Assembly (NCBI GenBank): GCA_004010535.1
Contig: RQYE01000009.1
Coordinates: forward strand, 32,001 to 96,000
From: Coriobacteriales bacterium OH1046
GTDB lineage: Bacteria > Actinomycetota > Coriobacteriia > Coriobacteriales > Atopobiaceae
Direction: 5' to 3'
Length of the DNA stretch: 64,000 bases
In this document: piece by piece, positions 54,098 to 63,477 of the stretch
Layout of the letters: every line of letters begins with the position of its first letter
Position numbering within the stretch: position 1 is the stretch's first letter
Made by a program: the position numbers and the translations under genes
Notes under the pieces: generated by a model
Database searches by the model: none
Seen by the model: the letters and a program-made list of their open reading frames with translations, nothing else
What the model was told of the DNA's origin: nothing

Positions 54098-55576
54098 CTA
54101 TTCCCTCATGCGCAGACGTGCACCCGCAACCGTATCCTCAACCGAGAGGCCGAGCGCCGCGATACCGTCGCGGATGGCATCCGCAACACCCCAATTCTTG
54201 CTCGCGCGCGCCTCGGCACGGGCGGCAAGCAGCGCGTTCACGGCTTCGGACGCCGAATCGCCCGCGTATCCCGCCTGCTCGCGAGCAAGATCCACGATCC
54301 CGGCAGGAAGCTCGTCGGCAGCACCTGCCTTGGCGAGATCGATGCCGAGCACGCCTGAGAGCTCGCAGAGCATGTCGGCCGCACGCAGGCAGGGGGCCGT
54401 CTCCATGTTGCCGCCCGCATCGGCAAGGTACTTGTTGGCGGTGGAAACCAAGCCGAAGATGGCCGCAAGACCGCCTGCGGAGTTGAAATCGTCGTCCATC
54501 GACGCGACGAACTCCTCGCGTGCGGCATCGACGGCCGCTCCGAGGGAACGGTCGAGCTCGCTCAAGATGCCGTCCTGAGGCGCGGTGTCCGCCGCCCAAC
54601 GGAGATTCTCGACGCAGGTGGCCAAGCGCTCCAGCGTGCCCGCCGCGCCATCCAGGCGCTCGAACGAGAAATCGAGCGGCGCACGGTAATGGGTCTGCAG
54701 CATGAGCAAGCGCACGGCGTCGGCAGGATATCTGTCGAGGACCTCTTTCAAGGTGAAGAAGTTGCCGAGGCTCTTCGACATCTTGTCGCCCTCGACGCGG
54801 AGCATCCCCGCGTGCATCCAGACGTTCGCAAGCGGGGTATGCCATGCGCACATGGCCTGGGCCGTCTCGTTCTCGTGATGCGGGAAGACGAGGTCGGCCC
54901 CGCCGCCGTGGATGTCTATGGGAGTGCCCAGATGACGGTGGATCATGGCGCAGCACTCGGTATGCCAGCCCGGACGACCCGCTCCCCACGGGGAGGGCCA
55001 GCTGGGCTCCCCCGGCTTGGCGGCCTTCCAGAGCGCGAAGTCGAAGGGATCGTGCTTCTCGTCATTGACCTCGACGCGCTCGCCGGCACGCAGCCGATCG
55101 AGATCGCGCCCCGAGAGGATGCCGTAGGCGTTGTCGCTCCTCACCGAGAAGTACACGTCGCCGGATGGCACGGTGTAGGCATTGCCCTGCTCGATGAGCG
55201 AGGAGATCATCTCCTGCATGGCCTCGATCTCGCGCGTGGCACGCGGGCGGATATCGGGATCGAGGATGCCGAAACGGCGCATCTGCTCGATGAACGCAGT
55301 GCTGAACTCCTCGGCGACCTCGGCGGGCGTGCGTCCCTGCTCGTTGGCGCGATTGATGATCTTATCGTCCACGTCGGTGAGATTCTGGGCGAACGTGACC
55401 TGATAGCCCTTGAACATGAGGTAGCGCCTGATCATGTCGAATGAGAGGAAGGTGCGTGCATTGCCGATATGGATCTGATCGTAGACGGTGGGGCCGCACA
55501 CGTACATGCGCACCTTGCCCTCATCGATGGGCGTGAACTCCTGCTTCTTATGGAACTGCGTGTTGTAGATCTGCAT
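54098..55576 (-). CDS. cysS: Cysteinyl-tRNA synthetase
   Basis: 492 residues from the ATG at 55576 with AAGGAG upstream. The HIGH motif appears as HIGN in YDQIHIGNARTF, KMSKS as DKMSKSLGNFF, and zinc ligands as Cys in YVCGPTVY, WHTECCAM and FPHHENE. It charges tRNA-Cys. It follows ispF by 46 bases in the conserved block. Confidence 0.97.
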   Translation of the reverse strand: MQIYNTQFHKKQEFTPIDEGKVRMYVCGPTVYDQIHIGNARTFLSFDMIRRYLMFKGYQVTFAQNLTDVDDKIINRANEQGRTPAEVAEEFSTAFIEQMRRFGILDPDIRPRATREIEAMQEMISSLIEQGNAYTVPSGDVYFSVRSDNAYGILSGRDLDRLRAGERVEVNDEKHDPFDFALWKAAKPGEPSWPSPWGAGRPGWHTECCAMIHRHLGTPIDIHGGGADLVFPHHENETAQAMCAWHTPLANVWMHAGMLRVEGDKMSKSLGNFFTLKEVLDRYPADAVRLLMLQTHYRAPLDFSFERLDGAAGTLERLATCVENLRWAADTAPQDGILSELDRSLGAAVDAAREEFVASMDDDFNSAGGLAAIFGLVSTANKYLADAGGNMETAPCLRAADMLCELSGVLGIDLAKAGAADELPAGIVDLAREQAGYAGDSASEAVNALLAARAEARASKNWGVADAIRDGIAALGLSVEDTVAGARLRMRE

Positions 55577-55622
55577 GGGAACTCCTTGCGTTGCTGGCTC
55601 ACGGACCGAGTAGACGGATACC

Positions 55623-56108
55623 TCAGGATCCGCGACATCGCCCGTCCAGCAGAGCCACGGCAAAGGCCTCGATACCCTCCTTGCGCCCGACGAACCCGAG
55701 GCGCTCGGTGGTGGTCGCTTTCACACCCACATGCTCGACGTTGATGCCCAGGGCATGGGCGAGGTTGGCGCGCATGGCATCGCGATGGGGGCCGAGCTTG
55801 GGCGCTTGCGCGGCCACGGTCGCATCGACATCCTCGATCGAAAAGCCCTGCGCGCGCACGAGCTGGGCGACGCGGGCGAGCAGGACGAGCGAATCAGCGC
55901 CCTCATAAGCCGGATCGGTATCGGGGAAGAGCGCTCCGATGTCGCCTAAGCGGGCGGCGCCGAGGAGGGCGTCCGCTATGGCGTGGGCCAGCGCATCGGC
56001 ATCGGAATGGCCGGCAAGGCCCAGCTCGTAGGGTATAGGCACGCCCCCGAGGATAAGGGGGCGCCCCGCGCAGAAGGCATGCACATCGTAGCCGTGGCCG
56101 ACCCTCAT
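55623..56108 (-). CDS. ispF: 2-C-methyl-D-erythritol 2,4-cyclodiphosphate synthase
   Basis: 161 residues. [11 protein letters not shown] carries the zinc ligands DxH, and [22 protein letters not shown] and [15 protein letters not shown] complete the active site. It forms MEcPP in the MEP isoprenoid pathway. Its start overlaps the ispD stop (ATGA). Confidence 0.97.
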   Translation of the reverse strand: MRVGHGYDVHAFCAGRPLILGGVPIPYELGLAGHSDADALAHAIADALLGAARLGDIGALFPDTDPAYEGADSLVLLARVAQLVRAQGFSIEDVDATVAAQAPKLGPHRDAMRANLAHALGINVEHVGVKATTTERLGFVGRKEGIEAFAVALLDGRCRGS

Positions 56109-56881
56109 ACCAGAGCCTCCCCTCTGCCCAGGCGCCTGCTCAGGAGCACCTCGGCGATGGCAAGATCCTCGGGGTAGGTGACCTTGAGATTGGATGCGGC
56201 GGGTTCGATGCAGCGTATGCGGCCTCCCGCACGTTCCACAAGGCTTGCATCATCGGTACCGATGAAGTACTCGAAGGATGCGCTCGCGTAGGCATCCTCG
56301 AGCACGCGCGTGCGGAAGGTCTGCGGGGTCTGGGCGGCCCAGTAGAAGCTGCGGTCGGGCGTCGAGACCACGATGCCCTCTTCCACGAGCTTCAGGGTGT
56401 CGGTCACGCGTGCTGCCACGAGCGTGCCCGAAAGCGTCTTGTCAGCACGCAGGCAGGCGATGGAGCGCTCGATGGTCTCGCATTCGATGAGGGGACGGGC
56501 CGCATCGTGGATGGCGCAGTAGGCGTGGCCCTTGGGCATGGCGGCAAGCCCCGAGGCGACCGACTCCTGGCGGACCTCGCCGGAATCGGCGAGGCTGACC
56601 GGTGTGGAAAGGGAGAGGCCGGTCAGGATCCCCTCGATCTCATCACGACGGCTCTCTACGCACACGATCACGATATGGGCGACCGACGGTGCCGCATCGA
56701 AGGCGAGGAGCGACCACGCGACGATGGGTCTGCCGCACAGTTCCACGAACTGCTTGCCGAGCGGATCGCCGAACCGTGCGCCGACCCCGCCGGCCACGAT
56801 GATGGCGACGGTGTCGGCGGCGTGTGCGGCGCCGTCTATCCGCGCGGATGCCGTGCAGGCTGCGGGCTGGCAGGCGCTCAT
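56105..56881 (-). CDS. ispD: 2-C-methyl-D-erythritol 4-phosphate cytidylyltransferase
   Basis: 258 residues from the ATG at 56881 that overlaps the disA stop (ATGA), with GGAGC upstream. After a loose N-terminal stretch of about 22 residues come [27 protein letters not shown] and [12 protein letters not shown]. It transfers CMP to MEP in isoprenoid synthesis. Confidence 0.95.
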   Translation of the reverse strand: MSACQPAACTASARIDGAAHAADTVAIIVAGGVGARFGDPLGKQFVELCGRPIVAWSLLAFDAAPSVAHIVIVCVESRRDEIEGILTGLSLSTPVSLADSGEVRQESVASGLAAMPKGHAYCAIHDAARPLIECETIERSIACLRADKTLSGTLVAARVTDTLKLVEEGIVVSTPDRSFYWAAQTPQTFRTRVLEDAYASASFEYFIGTDDASLVERAGGRIRCIEPAASNLKVTYPEDLAIAEVLLSRRLGRGEALV

Positions 56882-57954
56882 GTGCTCCGGCCCCACATGC
56901 GATGGAGGCTATCCGCCAGGACATAGGGATTCTTGATGCCCACCTCTTCGAGCTGGGCGGGATCCTTCTCGACGGCAGCCACGAGATCCTGCAGCGAGCC
57001 GTACTCGTCGAGTATCTTATCGGCCATGCCCTTGCGCACCACCGATACGCGGTTCAAGGTGCGCAGCCCCAGCGGCGTCATGATGGAGTCGGCATAAAGC
57101 TCGTCGTAGCCGAGGATCTTCGCGACGTTCTTGGATGAGCGCAGCTGGTCGTTGGGGGTGTTGTGGAGCTCCTCGCGGATGGCGGCGGCATTCTCCTCGG
57201 ATGAGTCGAGCGCATAGTCGCGGATAAGCAGCGTGTACTCTTCCCCGAGGGCTCCCGCGTACTCCTGGCGCTGCATCTCGATGACGCGCCCATCGCGACC
57301 GAGCTCGAGGATGCAGGAATCGAGCTCCTCCGCAGAGGTCATGAGCATCTCGCAGAGGTAGATGACGCTTGTGACGTCTGCCAAGGTGACGAAGTTGTCG
57401 AGCTCGAGCGTGGAGAGGCGCAGCAGCTCGTGGTCGAGCTGCTGGCGTGTGCTCTGCATGGCGCCGGTGAGCTGGCTGGCATTCGCCATGACCTCCGAGA
57501 TGGGCCTGAGCTGGGTGCCCTTGCCGTCGATGTAGACATTCACGACTTGGCGGCGCTCCGAGATGGAGATGACCGCGGCGTCGGTGAGCAGGCTCATGCG
57601 CGCTGCCGTGCGGTGGCGCGTGCCCGTCTCGTTCGTGGGCAGCGCGGGATCGGGATTGAGGTGGTAGTTGGCGCGCAGGATCTTGGTGAGGTCCTTGTCG
57701 ATGACCACGGCACCGTCCATCTTGGCGAGCTCGAAGAGGCGATTGGCCGTGAAGGAGACATCGAGCGCGAAACCGTCGGTGCCCGCAGCGAGGACGGCAT
57801 CCTGATCGCCGATGGTGATCAGCGCACCGAGGTGGCCCGCGATGATCATATCGATGGCCATGCGCAGCGCTGTGCCGGGAGCGCACATGCGGATAGCCTG
57901 CTCGCGACGCTGTTTGGGACTCAACACATCCTGTTTGGCATCTAGGGCGTCCAT
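56878..57954 (-). CDS. disA: Diadenylate cyclase DisA
   Basis: 358 residues from the ATG at 57954 after AGAGGAG. The DAC domain has the catalytic DGA (80-82, AKMDGAVVID) and RHR (113-115, GTRHRTAAR) motifs; a helical spine and the C-terminal HhH DNA-binding domain follow (ILDEYGSLQDLVAAVEKDPAQLEEVGIKN). It makes c-di-AMP and scans DNA for branched structures. It lies between clpC and ispD as in Bacillus, but radA is missing here. Confidence 0.96.
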   Translation of the reverse strand: MDALDAKQDVLSPKQRREQAIRMCAPGTALRMAIDMIIAGHLGALITIGDQDAVLAAGTDGFALDVSFTANRLFELAKMDGAVVIDKDLTKILRANYHLNPDPALPTNETGTRHRTAARMSLLTDAAVISISERRQVVNVYIDGKGTQLRPISEVMANASQLTGAMQSTRQQLDHELLRLSTLELDNFVTLADVTSVIYLCEMLMTSAEELDSCILELGRDGRVIEMQRQEYAGALGEEYTLLIRDYALDSSEENAAAIREELHNTPNDQLRSSKNVAKILGYDELYADSIMTPLGLRTLNRVSVVRKGMADKILDEYGSLQDLVAAVEKDPAQLEEVGIKNPYVLADSLHRMWGRST

Positions 57955-57972
57955 GGTCTCCTCTTCTAGGGA

Positions 57973-57999
57973 AGCCGACCCGCAGGACACGGGTCGGCT
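57973..57999 (-). terminator. Hairpin between clpC and disA
   Basis: AGCCGACCCG and CGGGTCGGCT form a perfect 10-bp stem with a 7-base loop, followed by TCCC on the minus strand. It probably reduces read-through from clpC into disA. Confidence 0.5.
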
Positions 58000-58050
58000 G
58001 CTTGATCAACCTATGAGAAGTATAAGGCCGAGCGTCAGCCGCTGGCTAGC

Positions 58051-60636
58051 CTAGTCTTCCGAAGAGAGCAGATTACCCTGCCTCGGCGCAGGGGCGGGAG
58101 CGCTCTTGCCCGCAGCAAGCACCGGAACGTTCATGCTCGTGCGCATGCGCGGCTTAGGGATCTCGCCCGTGGTGTGCTCGAAGGTGAGCTTGCCATCGGA
58201 AACGCCCACCAGCACGATATCGCCCGCTTTCCAGCCGCCCCCGAGGAGCTCCTCCGAGAGCGGATCCTCGATGAGGGTCTGGATGGCGCGGCGCAGCGGT
58301 CGTGCACCGTAGACGGGATCGGTGCCCTCCTTGGCGATGAGCTCGCGGGCTTCGGGCGTGAGCTCGATGGACATGCCTTGGGCGATGAGCCGGTCGCGCA
58401 GGTCCATGACCATGAGATCCACGATGCGGCGAATCTGCTCGGGCTTGAGCGACGTGAAGACCACGACCTCGTCGACGCGGTTCAAAAACTCGGGACGGAA
58501 CGCCTTCTTGAGCTCGGTGGTCACACGGCTCTTGATCTCCTTATCGGAGAGGCCGCCATCGCCCGATGCCGAGAAGCCCATGGTCGAGGTGTGCGCGATG
58601 TCATGCGCACCGATGTTGGACGTCATGATGATGACCGTGTTGGAGAAATCGACCGTGCGGCCCTGACCATCGGTGAGACGGCCCTCGTCGAGGATCTGCA
58701 GCAGGATGTTGAAGACATCCGGGTGGGCCTTCTCGATCTCATCGAAGAGCACGACCGAGTAGGGTCGGCGGCGCACCGCCTTGGTGAGCTCGCCGCCCTC
58801 GTCATAGCCCACATATCCGGGAGGCGCGCCCACGAGCTTGGAGACCGCATGCTTCTCCATGAACTCGGACATGTCGTAGGAGATCAACGCATCCTCGCTG
58901 CCGAAGAGGAACTCGGCAAGCGACTTGGCGAGCTCGGTCTTACCCACGCCCGAGGGGCCGAGGAAGATGAACGAGCCGCCGGGACGGCGCGGATCCTTGA
59001 GCGGGGAGCGGCTGCGGCGGATGGCACGGCTGACCGAGGAGACGGCCTCCTCCTGGCCGATGACGCGCTCGTGCAGGGCCTCCTCGCAACGCAGGAGCTT
59101 GGACGCCTCCGCCTCGGTGAGGTTGGAGACGGGCACGCCCGAGATGGACGAGACCACGTCGGCGATATCCTGCTCGTCGACCGTGACGATGTTGGCGTCG
59201 AGCTGCTCGCGCCACGCGGTCTCGAGCTCCTCGCGCTTGGCGGTGAGCTCCTTCTCCTCGTCGCGCAGGCGGGCGGCGCGCTCGTATTCCTGAGCGGCGG
59301 CGGCGGTCGCCTTCTCGTTCTTCACGCGGGCAAGAGCCGCATCGACCTCGGCGATCTCGGGCGGCAGGCTCATCTTGTGGATGCGCGTGCGGGCACCCGC
59401 CTCGTCGAGGACGTCGATGGCCTTATCGGGCAGGAAGCGGTCCTGCACATAGCGGTCGGAGAGCACGACGGCTGCCTTGATGGCGGCATCGGTGTAGCGC
59501 ACGTGGTGATGATGCTCGTAGCGGTCCTGCAGGCCGCGGATGATCTCGATGGTGTCGGCTTGGCTGGGCTCGCCGATGTTGACGGGTTGGAAGCGGCGCT
59601 CGAGCGCGGAGTCCTTCTCGATGTGCTTGCGGTACTCATCGGCCGTGGTGGCACCGATGATCTGGATCTCGCCGCGCGACAGGGGCGGCTTCAGGATGGC
59701 TGCGGCATCGAGCGAGCCCTCGGCAGAGCCGGCGCCCATGATGGTGTGGATCTCGTCGATGAAGAGGATGTCGTTCTTAGACTCCTCGAGCTCGTGCACG
59801 ACCTTCTTCATGCGCTCCTCGAACTCGCCGCGATACTTGGAGCCGGCGACGAGGCTGGCCACATCGAGCGTCCAGATCTGCTTGCCGCGCAGGATGTCGG
59901 GGACGTTGCCGCCGGATATGAGCTGCGCGAGCCCCTCCACGATGGCGGTCTTGCCCACGCCCGGATCGCCCAGGATGAGCGGGTTGTTCTTCTGGCGGCG
60001 CGCCAGTACCTGCATGACGCGCTCAATCTCGCGATCGCGGCCGATCACGGGGTCGAGCTTGCCGTCGGTTGCGAGTTTGGTGAGATTGCGGCCGTAGGTC
60101 TCGAGCATCGACCCCTCGTCGGAGGCGCCGGGTGCGGGAAAGCCGAACATGCCCGCATCGTTGCGCATGCCCGACACGGCAGGACCCTCGGAGCCCTTGT
60201 TCTTCTCGATGAGCTCGTTGACGGCGTTGCGCACGGCATCGCCCGAGAGGCCGAGGGCGCGCAGGGCATCCATGGCGCGGCCGTTGCCCTCGGCGACGAT
60301 GCCCAGGAGCAGATGCTCGGTGGCGATGTAGGTCTGGCCGCGGGTCATGGTCTCGCGGTAGGCGCCCTCGAGGACGCGCTTGGCGCGCGGCGTGAAGGGG
60401 ATGTGGCCGCCGGGGACGGGCTCGGTCTCCTCGGTGGAGAGCTCCTTGATGGTGTGGAGGGTCTCCTCGTAGGTCACATCGAGTTTGGAGAGCGCCTGGG
60501 CGGCGATGCCCTCCCCCTCCTTGATGAGGGCGAGCAGGAGGTGCCCGGTACCCACGTACATCTGGCCGAGGCTGCGGGCCTCATCCTGCGCGATGCTCAT
60601 GACCTTGCGCGCTTTATCGGTGAACTTCTCGAACAT
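58051..60636 (-). CDS. clpC: ClpC AAA+ unfoldase
   Basis: 861 residues. Two Clp_N repeats (about 1-145), the first AAA+ module with GDPGVGKTAIVEGLAQL, a UVR/linker helix region (RLRDEEKELTAKREELE), and the second AAA+ module with GPSGVGKTELAKSLAE make up the usual ClpC. It unfolds proteins for ClpP. There is no ctsR-mcsAB upstream, and no CtsR heptads (GGTCAAA) are visible in the 228-base leader, so control differs from Bacillus. Confidence 0.97.
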   Translation of the reverse strand: MFEKFTDKARKVMSIAQDEARSLGQMYVGTGHLLLALIKEGEGIAAQALSKLDVTYEETLHTIKELSTEETEPVPGGHIPFTPRAKRVLEGAYRETMTRGQTYIATEHLLLGIVAEGNGRAMDALRALGLSGDAVRNAVNELIEKNKGSEGPAVSGMRNDAGMFGFPAPGASDEGSMLETYGRNLTKLATDGKLDPVIGRDREIERVMQVLARRQKNNPLILGDPGVGKTAIVEGLAQLISGGNVPDILRGKQIWTLDVASLVAGSKYRGEFEERMKKVVHELEESKNDILFIDEIHTIMGAGSAEGSLDAAAILKPPLSRGEIQIIGATTADEYRKHIEKDSALERRFQPVNIGEPSQADTIEIIRGLQDRYEHHHHVRYTDAAIKAAVVLSDRYVQDRFLPDKAIDVLDEAGARTRIHKMSLPPEIAEVDAALARVKNEKATAAAAQEYERAARLRDEEKELTAKREELETAWREQLDANIVTVDEQDIADVVSSISGVPVSNLTEAEASKLLRCEEALHERVIGQEEAVSSVSRAIRRSRSPLKDPRRPGGSFIFLGPSGVGKTELAKSLAEFLFGSEDALISYDMSEFMEKHAVSKLVGAPPGYVGYDEGGELTKAVRRRPYSVVLFDEIEKAHPDVFNILLQILDEGRLTDGQGRTVDFSNTVIIMTSNIGAHDIAHTSTMGFSASGDGGLSDKEIKSRVTTELKKAFRPEFLNRVDEVVVFTSLKPEQIRRIVDLMVMDLRDRLIAQGMSIELTPEARELIAKEGTDPVYGARPLRRAIQTLIEDPLSEELLGGGWKAGDIVLVGVSDGKLTFEHTTGEIPKPRMRTSMNVPVLAAGKSAPAPAPRQGNLLSSED

Positions 60637-60661
60637 GGACTATCTCCTTGCTAGATGGAAC

Positions 60662-60681
60662 GCGGGTGCCTGGCCACCCGC
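60662..60681 (-). other. Hairpin in the clpC leader
   Basis: GCGGGTG and CACCCGC form a 7-bp stem with a six-base loop about 25 bases before the clpC ATG, just ahead of the ribosome-binding site. It could modulate translation start. Confidence 0.3.
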
Positions 60682-60740
60682 TGCGTATTCCCCTCATGTT
60701 TACCCATTATGACGGTGGGGATTTCACGGAAGGCCGACGG

Positions 60741-60839
60741 CACGCTTCGCGATACGTACGCACGCTTCATGAAACGGACTGGTTGTCGGCCGAAAAACGA
60801 GCACGTTTCGCAAACCGTGCGTACGTATCGCGAAACGTG
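60741..60839. repeat. Long inverted repeat with 36-base arms between lysS and clpC
   Basis: Arm 60741-60776 (CACGCTTCGCGATACGTACG...) is inverted at 60804-60839 with about five mismatches, around a 27-base spacer. Each arm itself holds two variants of the word CGTTTCGCGATACG in opposite polarity, the same nested four-arm layout as the repeats at 9.7, 46.9 and 48.2 kb. It starts 25 bases after the lysS stop and may act in termination. Confidence 0.75.
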
Positions 60840-60864
60840 TTACCAGAAACAGTCAGCCGAGCGC

Positions 60865-63399
60865 TCAATACAGCTTGGCCCCAGCCGGGATGGCGTCGTC
60901 GACCATGAGGAGGTTCAAGGCCTCCTTGCCGTCCTCGGTATGGAGGGCCGAGATGAGCATGCCGCAGCTGTCGATGCCCATCATCGTGCGCGGAGGCAGG
61001 TTGGTGATGGCTACGGCCGTCTTGCCCACGAGCTGCTCGGCAGCGTAGTAATCCTTGATGCCCGAGAGGATCGTGCGGTCGGTGCCGGTGCCGTCGTCGA
61101 GCGTGAACTTGAGGAGCTTCTTGCTCTTGGGCACCTCCTCGCAGGCCTTGATCTTGACCACGCGGAAATCGGACTTGGAGAAGGTGTTGAAATCCACCTG
61201 ATCGGCGAAGAGCGGCTCGATGTAGATGCCCTCCTGCGGGATCTGCGGGGCGGCAGGCCCCTCTGATTCCGCCTGCGCGGCCTCGGTGTTCCGGGCGTAG
61301 ATATCGCCCACGGGCGCGATGGCCTTCATCGCATCGAGCGTGGCCGTGAAGACCTCGTCGAGCTCCATGCCCAGCAGCTCGGCGCCATGCGCGATGATGT
61401 CGCGGTTGCAGCCGGCGGCGAACGCCTTGGTCTTGAACTTCTTCTTGAGCGATTTGACCTCCATGTCGGCAACGCTTCCCGACGGGCGCATCTTCGCGAC
61501 GGCCTGGATGAGACCGGAGAGCTCGTCTACGGTGTAGAGCCACTTCTCCATCTTCGACTCGGGCTTGGGAAGGTCGGGGTTGTTATCCGAGTTATGCGTC
61601 TGGATGGCATGGATGAGCTCGGGCGAGCCCCCCGCCTCGGCGATGATCTCGCCAGCCTTCACGGTATGCTGAGCAGCATCTTGGAACTGCTCCCAATCGA
61701 GGTCGTGGAGCAGCCCCACCTGCCCCCAGAATTCCACGTTGGCCGGGTCGTCCTTGCCCGCGAAGTAGCGCATGAGGGCCTTGAGGGTCTCGCCGTGCGC
61801 GATGTGGAACGGATCGTCGTTGAACTGCTTGAGCAGCTCGTAGGCCCGATCGCGGGAAAGCCCCGTCTCGAGCCCATCCGATACCGCCGCTTGCTTGCGT
61901 CCGGCCTCCGGGCGCATGTGCGGGAAGAGCAGGACATCGCGGATGGAAGCTTGATCGCAGAAGAGCATGATCATGCGGTCGATACCGTAGCCGATGCCGC
62001 CTGCGGGGGGCATGCCGTACTCGAGCGCACGGATGTAGTCGGCGTCGTATTCCATGGCCTCGTCATCGCCGGCGGCCTTGGCCGCGACTTGGGCGAGGAA
62101 GCGGCTCTCCTGATCGACGGGATCGTTGAGCTCGGAGAAGGCGTTCGCATATTCGTGGCCCGCGATGATGAGCTCGAAGCGGTCGGTGAGGCGCGGGTCA
62201 TCGTCCTTGCGCTTGGTGAGCGGCGACACCTCGACCGGATAATCGCACACGAAGGTGGGGTCGACGATGGTCTTCTCGCCGAGCTCGTCGTAGAGCTCGA
62301 AGAGGAGCCTGCCCGCCCCCCAGCTCCCGACCCACTCGATGCCGTTTTCCGCGCAGAGCTCGCGGAGCTCCTCGACCGGTGTGTCGATGGTGAGCGTGCA
62401 GCCGCAGGCCTCGCTCGCGATCTCGGCCACGGTGGCGGAGCGCCAGGGGCTCGCGAAATTGATCTGGGTACCCTGATACTCGATGCCATCCCCCTTGCCC
62501 ACAGCCGCAGCACAGGCTTGGAAGAGAGCTTCCGAGAGCTGCTTCATGCCCTCGAGATCGGAGTAGGCGCAGTAGGCCTCCATGGAGGTGAACTCGGGGT
62601 TGTGGGTGAGGTCCATGCCCTCGTTGCGAAACTGGCGGCCGATCTCGAAGACGCGCTCCATGCCGCCCACGATGCAGCGCTTGAGATGGAGCTCCGTGGC
62701 GATGCGCAGGTAGCAGTCTTGATCGAGCGCGTTGAAGTGCGTGGTGAAGGGACGCGCGTTGGCGCCTCCGAGGGTTTCCTGCAAGATGGGCGTCTCGACC
62801 TCGAGGTAGCCCTGGCCCTCCATGAAGCGGCGGATGGCCGAGATGATCTTGGAGCGGTTGACGAAGGTCTCCTTGACCTCGGGGTTCATGATCAGGTCGA
62901 CATAACGCTGACGATAGCGGACCTCGCGGTCCGACAGGCCGTGGAACTTCTCGGGCAGAGGGCGGACGGCTTTGGAGAGCATGCGCAAGCCCTCGACGGC
63001 AATGGAGAGCTGACCGCGATTGGTGCGGATCACGTGGCCGGACGCCTCGACGATATCGCCCATGTCGACGAAGTCGAGCAGCGCCCAACCGGCCTCATCC
63101 ATGGTGTTGATGCGGCAGAAGAGCTGGATGGTACCCGTGGCATCCTGGCAATCGATGAAGGCGAGCTTGCCGTGACGGCGCAGCGCCCTCACGCGGCCCG
63201 CAACGGTGAAAGAGACATCGAGCGGACCCTCCCCGCCCGCGCCGATCCAGCCGTATGCGCGCTCGATATCAGCAATCCGCCAGGTCACAGCGCTCTTGAT
63301 GGGATACGGGTCGATACCGGCATCGATGAGCGCTTGGCGGCGGCAAAGGCGCGTCGCGCGCTCGTCGGCATGCTGGGTTTGTGCAGTCTCATCTGCCAT
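60865..63399 (-). CDS. lysS: Lysyl-tRNA synthetase fused to an HD phosphohydrolase domain and a tRNA-binding OB domain
   Basis: 844 residues from the ATG at 63399 after AAGGAG; normal LysRS is about 500. Residues 1-500 are a class II LysRS: an OB anticodon domain, then RYRQRYVDLIMNPEV, FRNEGMDLTHNPEFT and GGIGYGIDRMIML. Residues about 510-690 form an HD domain with all ligands (PFHIAHGET, GLLHDLDWE, AAQHTVKAG, YTVDELSGL). Residues about 740-844 are an EMAP/MetG-type tRNA-binding OB domain (SDFRVVKIKACEEVPKSKKL, LPPRTMMGIDSCGMLISA). The frame is continuous. LysRS is a main Ap4A producer and some HD proteins (YqeK) hydrolyse Ap4A, which suggests a built-in regulatory hydrolase; this is inference. 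Confidence 0.95.
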   Translation of the reverse strand: MADETAQTQHADERATRLCRRQALIDAGIDPYPIKSAVTWRIADIERAYGWIGAGGEGPLDVSFTVAGRVRALRRHGKLAFIDCQDATGTIQLFCRINTMDEAGWALLDFVDMGDIVEASGHVIRTNRGQLSIAVEGLRMLSKAVRPLPEKFHGLSDREVRYRQRYVDLIMNPEVKETFVNRSKIISAIRRFMEGQGYLEVETPILQETLGGANARPFTTHFNALDQDCYLRIATELHLKRCIVGGMERVFEIGRQFRNEGMDLTHNPEFTSMEAYCAYSDLEGMKQLSEALFQACAAAVGKGDGIEYQGTQINFASPWRSATVAEIASEACGCTLTIDTPVEELRELCAENGIEWVGSWGAGRLLFELYDELGEKTIVDPTFVCDYPVEVSPLTKRKDDDPRLTDRFELIIAGHEYANAFSELNDPVDQESRFLAQVAAKAAGDDEAMEYDADYIRALEYGMPPAGGIGYGIDRMIMLFCDQASIRDVLLFPHMRPEAGRKQAAVSDGLETGLSRDRAYELLKQFNDDPFHIAHGETLKALMRYFAGKDDPANVEFWGQVGLLHDLDWEQFQDAAQHTVKAGEIIAEAGGSPELIHAIQTHNSDNNPDLPKPESKMEKWLYTVDELSGLIQAVAKMRPSGSVADMEVKSLKKKFKTKAFAAGCNRDIIAHGAELLGMELDEVFTATLDAMKAIAPVGDIYARNTEAAQAESEGPAAPQIPQEGIYIEPLFADQVDFNTFSKSDFRVVKIKACEEVPKSKKLLKFTLDDGTGTDRTILSGIKDYYAAEQLVGKTAVAITNLPPRTMMGIDSCGMLISALHTEDGKEALNLLMVDDAIPAGAKLY

Positions 63400-63419
63400 G
63401 GATGCTCCTTGAAGGAATT

Positions 63420-63453
63420 GCACCCCGCGCTGCATTCCGCAGTCACGGGGTGC
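63420..63453. terminator. Hairpin between greA and lysS
   Basis: GCACCCCG and CGGGGTGC form an 8-bp stem around an 18-base loop. No U-run follows. It lies between the greA stop and the lysS ribosome-binding site and may attenuate read-through. Confidence 0.35.
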
Positions 63454-63477
63454 GCTTGCGTACCTGTGCGCCGCCGG

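Noticed and set aside
58174-60654. 826-codon plus-strand ORF opposite clpC
   Set aside because: Same codon-bias shadow; it mirrors clpC exactly and has no recognisable motif.
60637-60864. CtsR or HspR operator for clpC
   Set aside because: No tandem GGTCAAA heptads and no CTTGAGT-N7-ACTCAAG were found on either strand.
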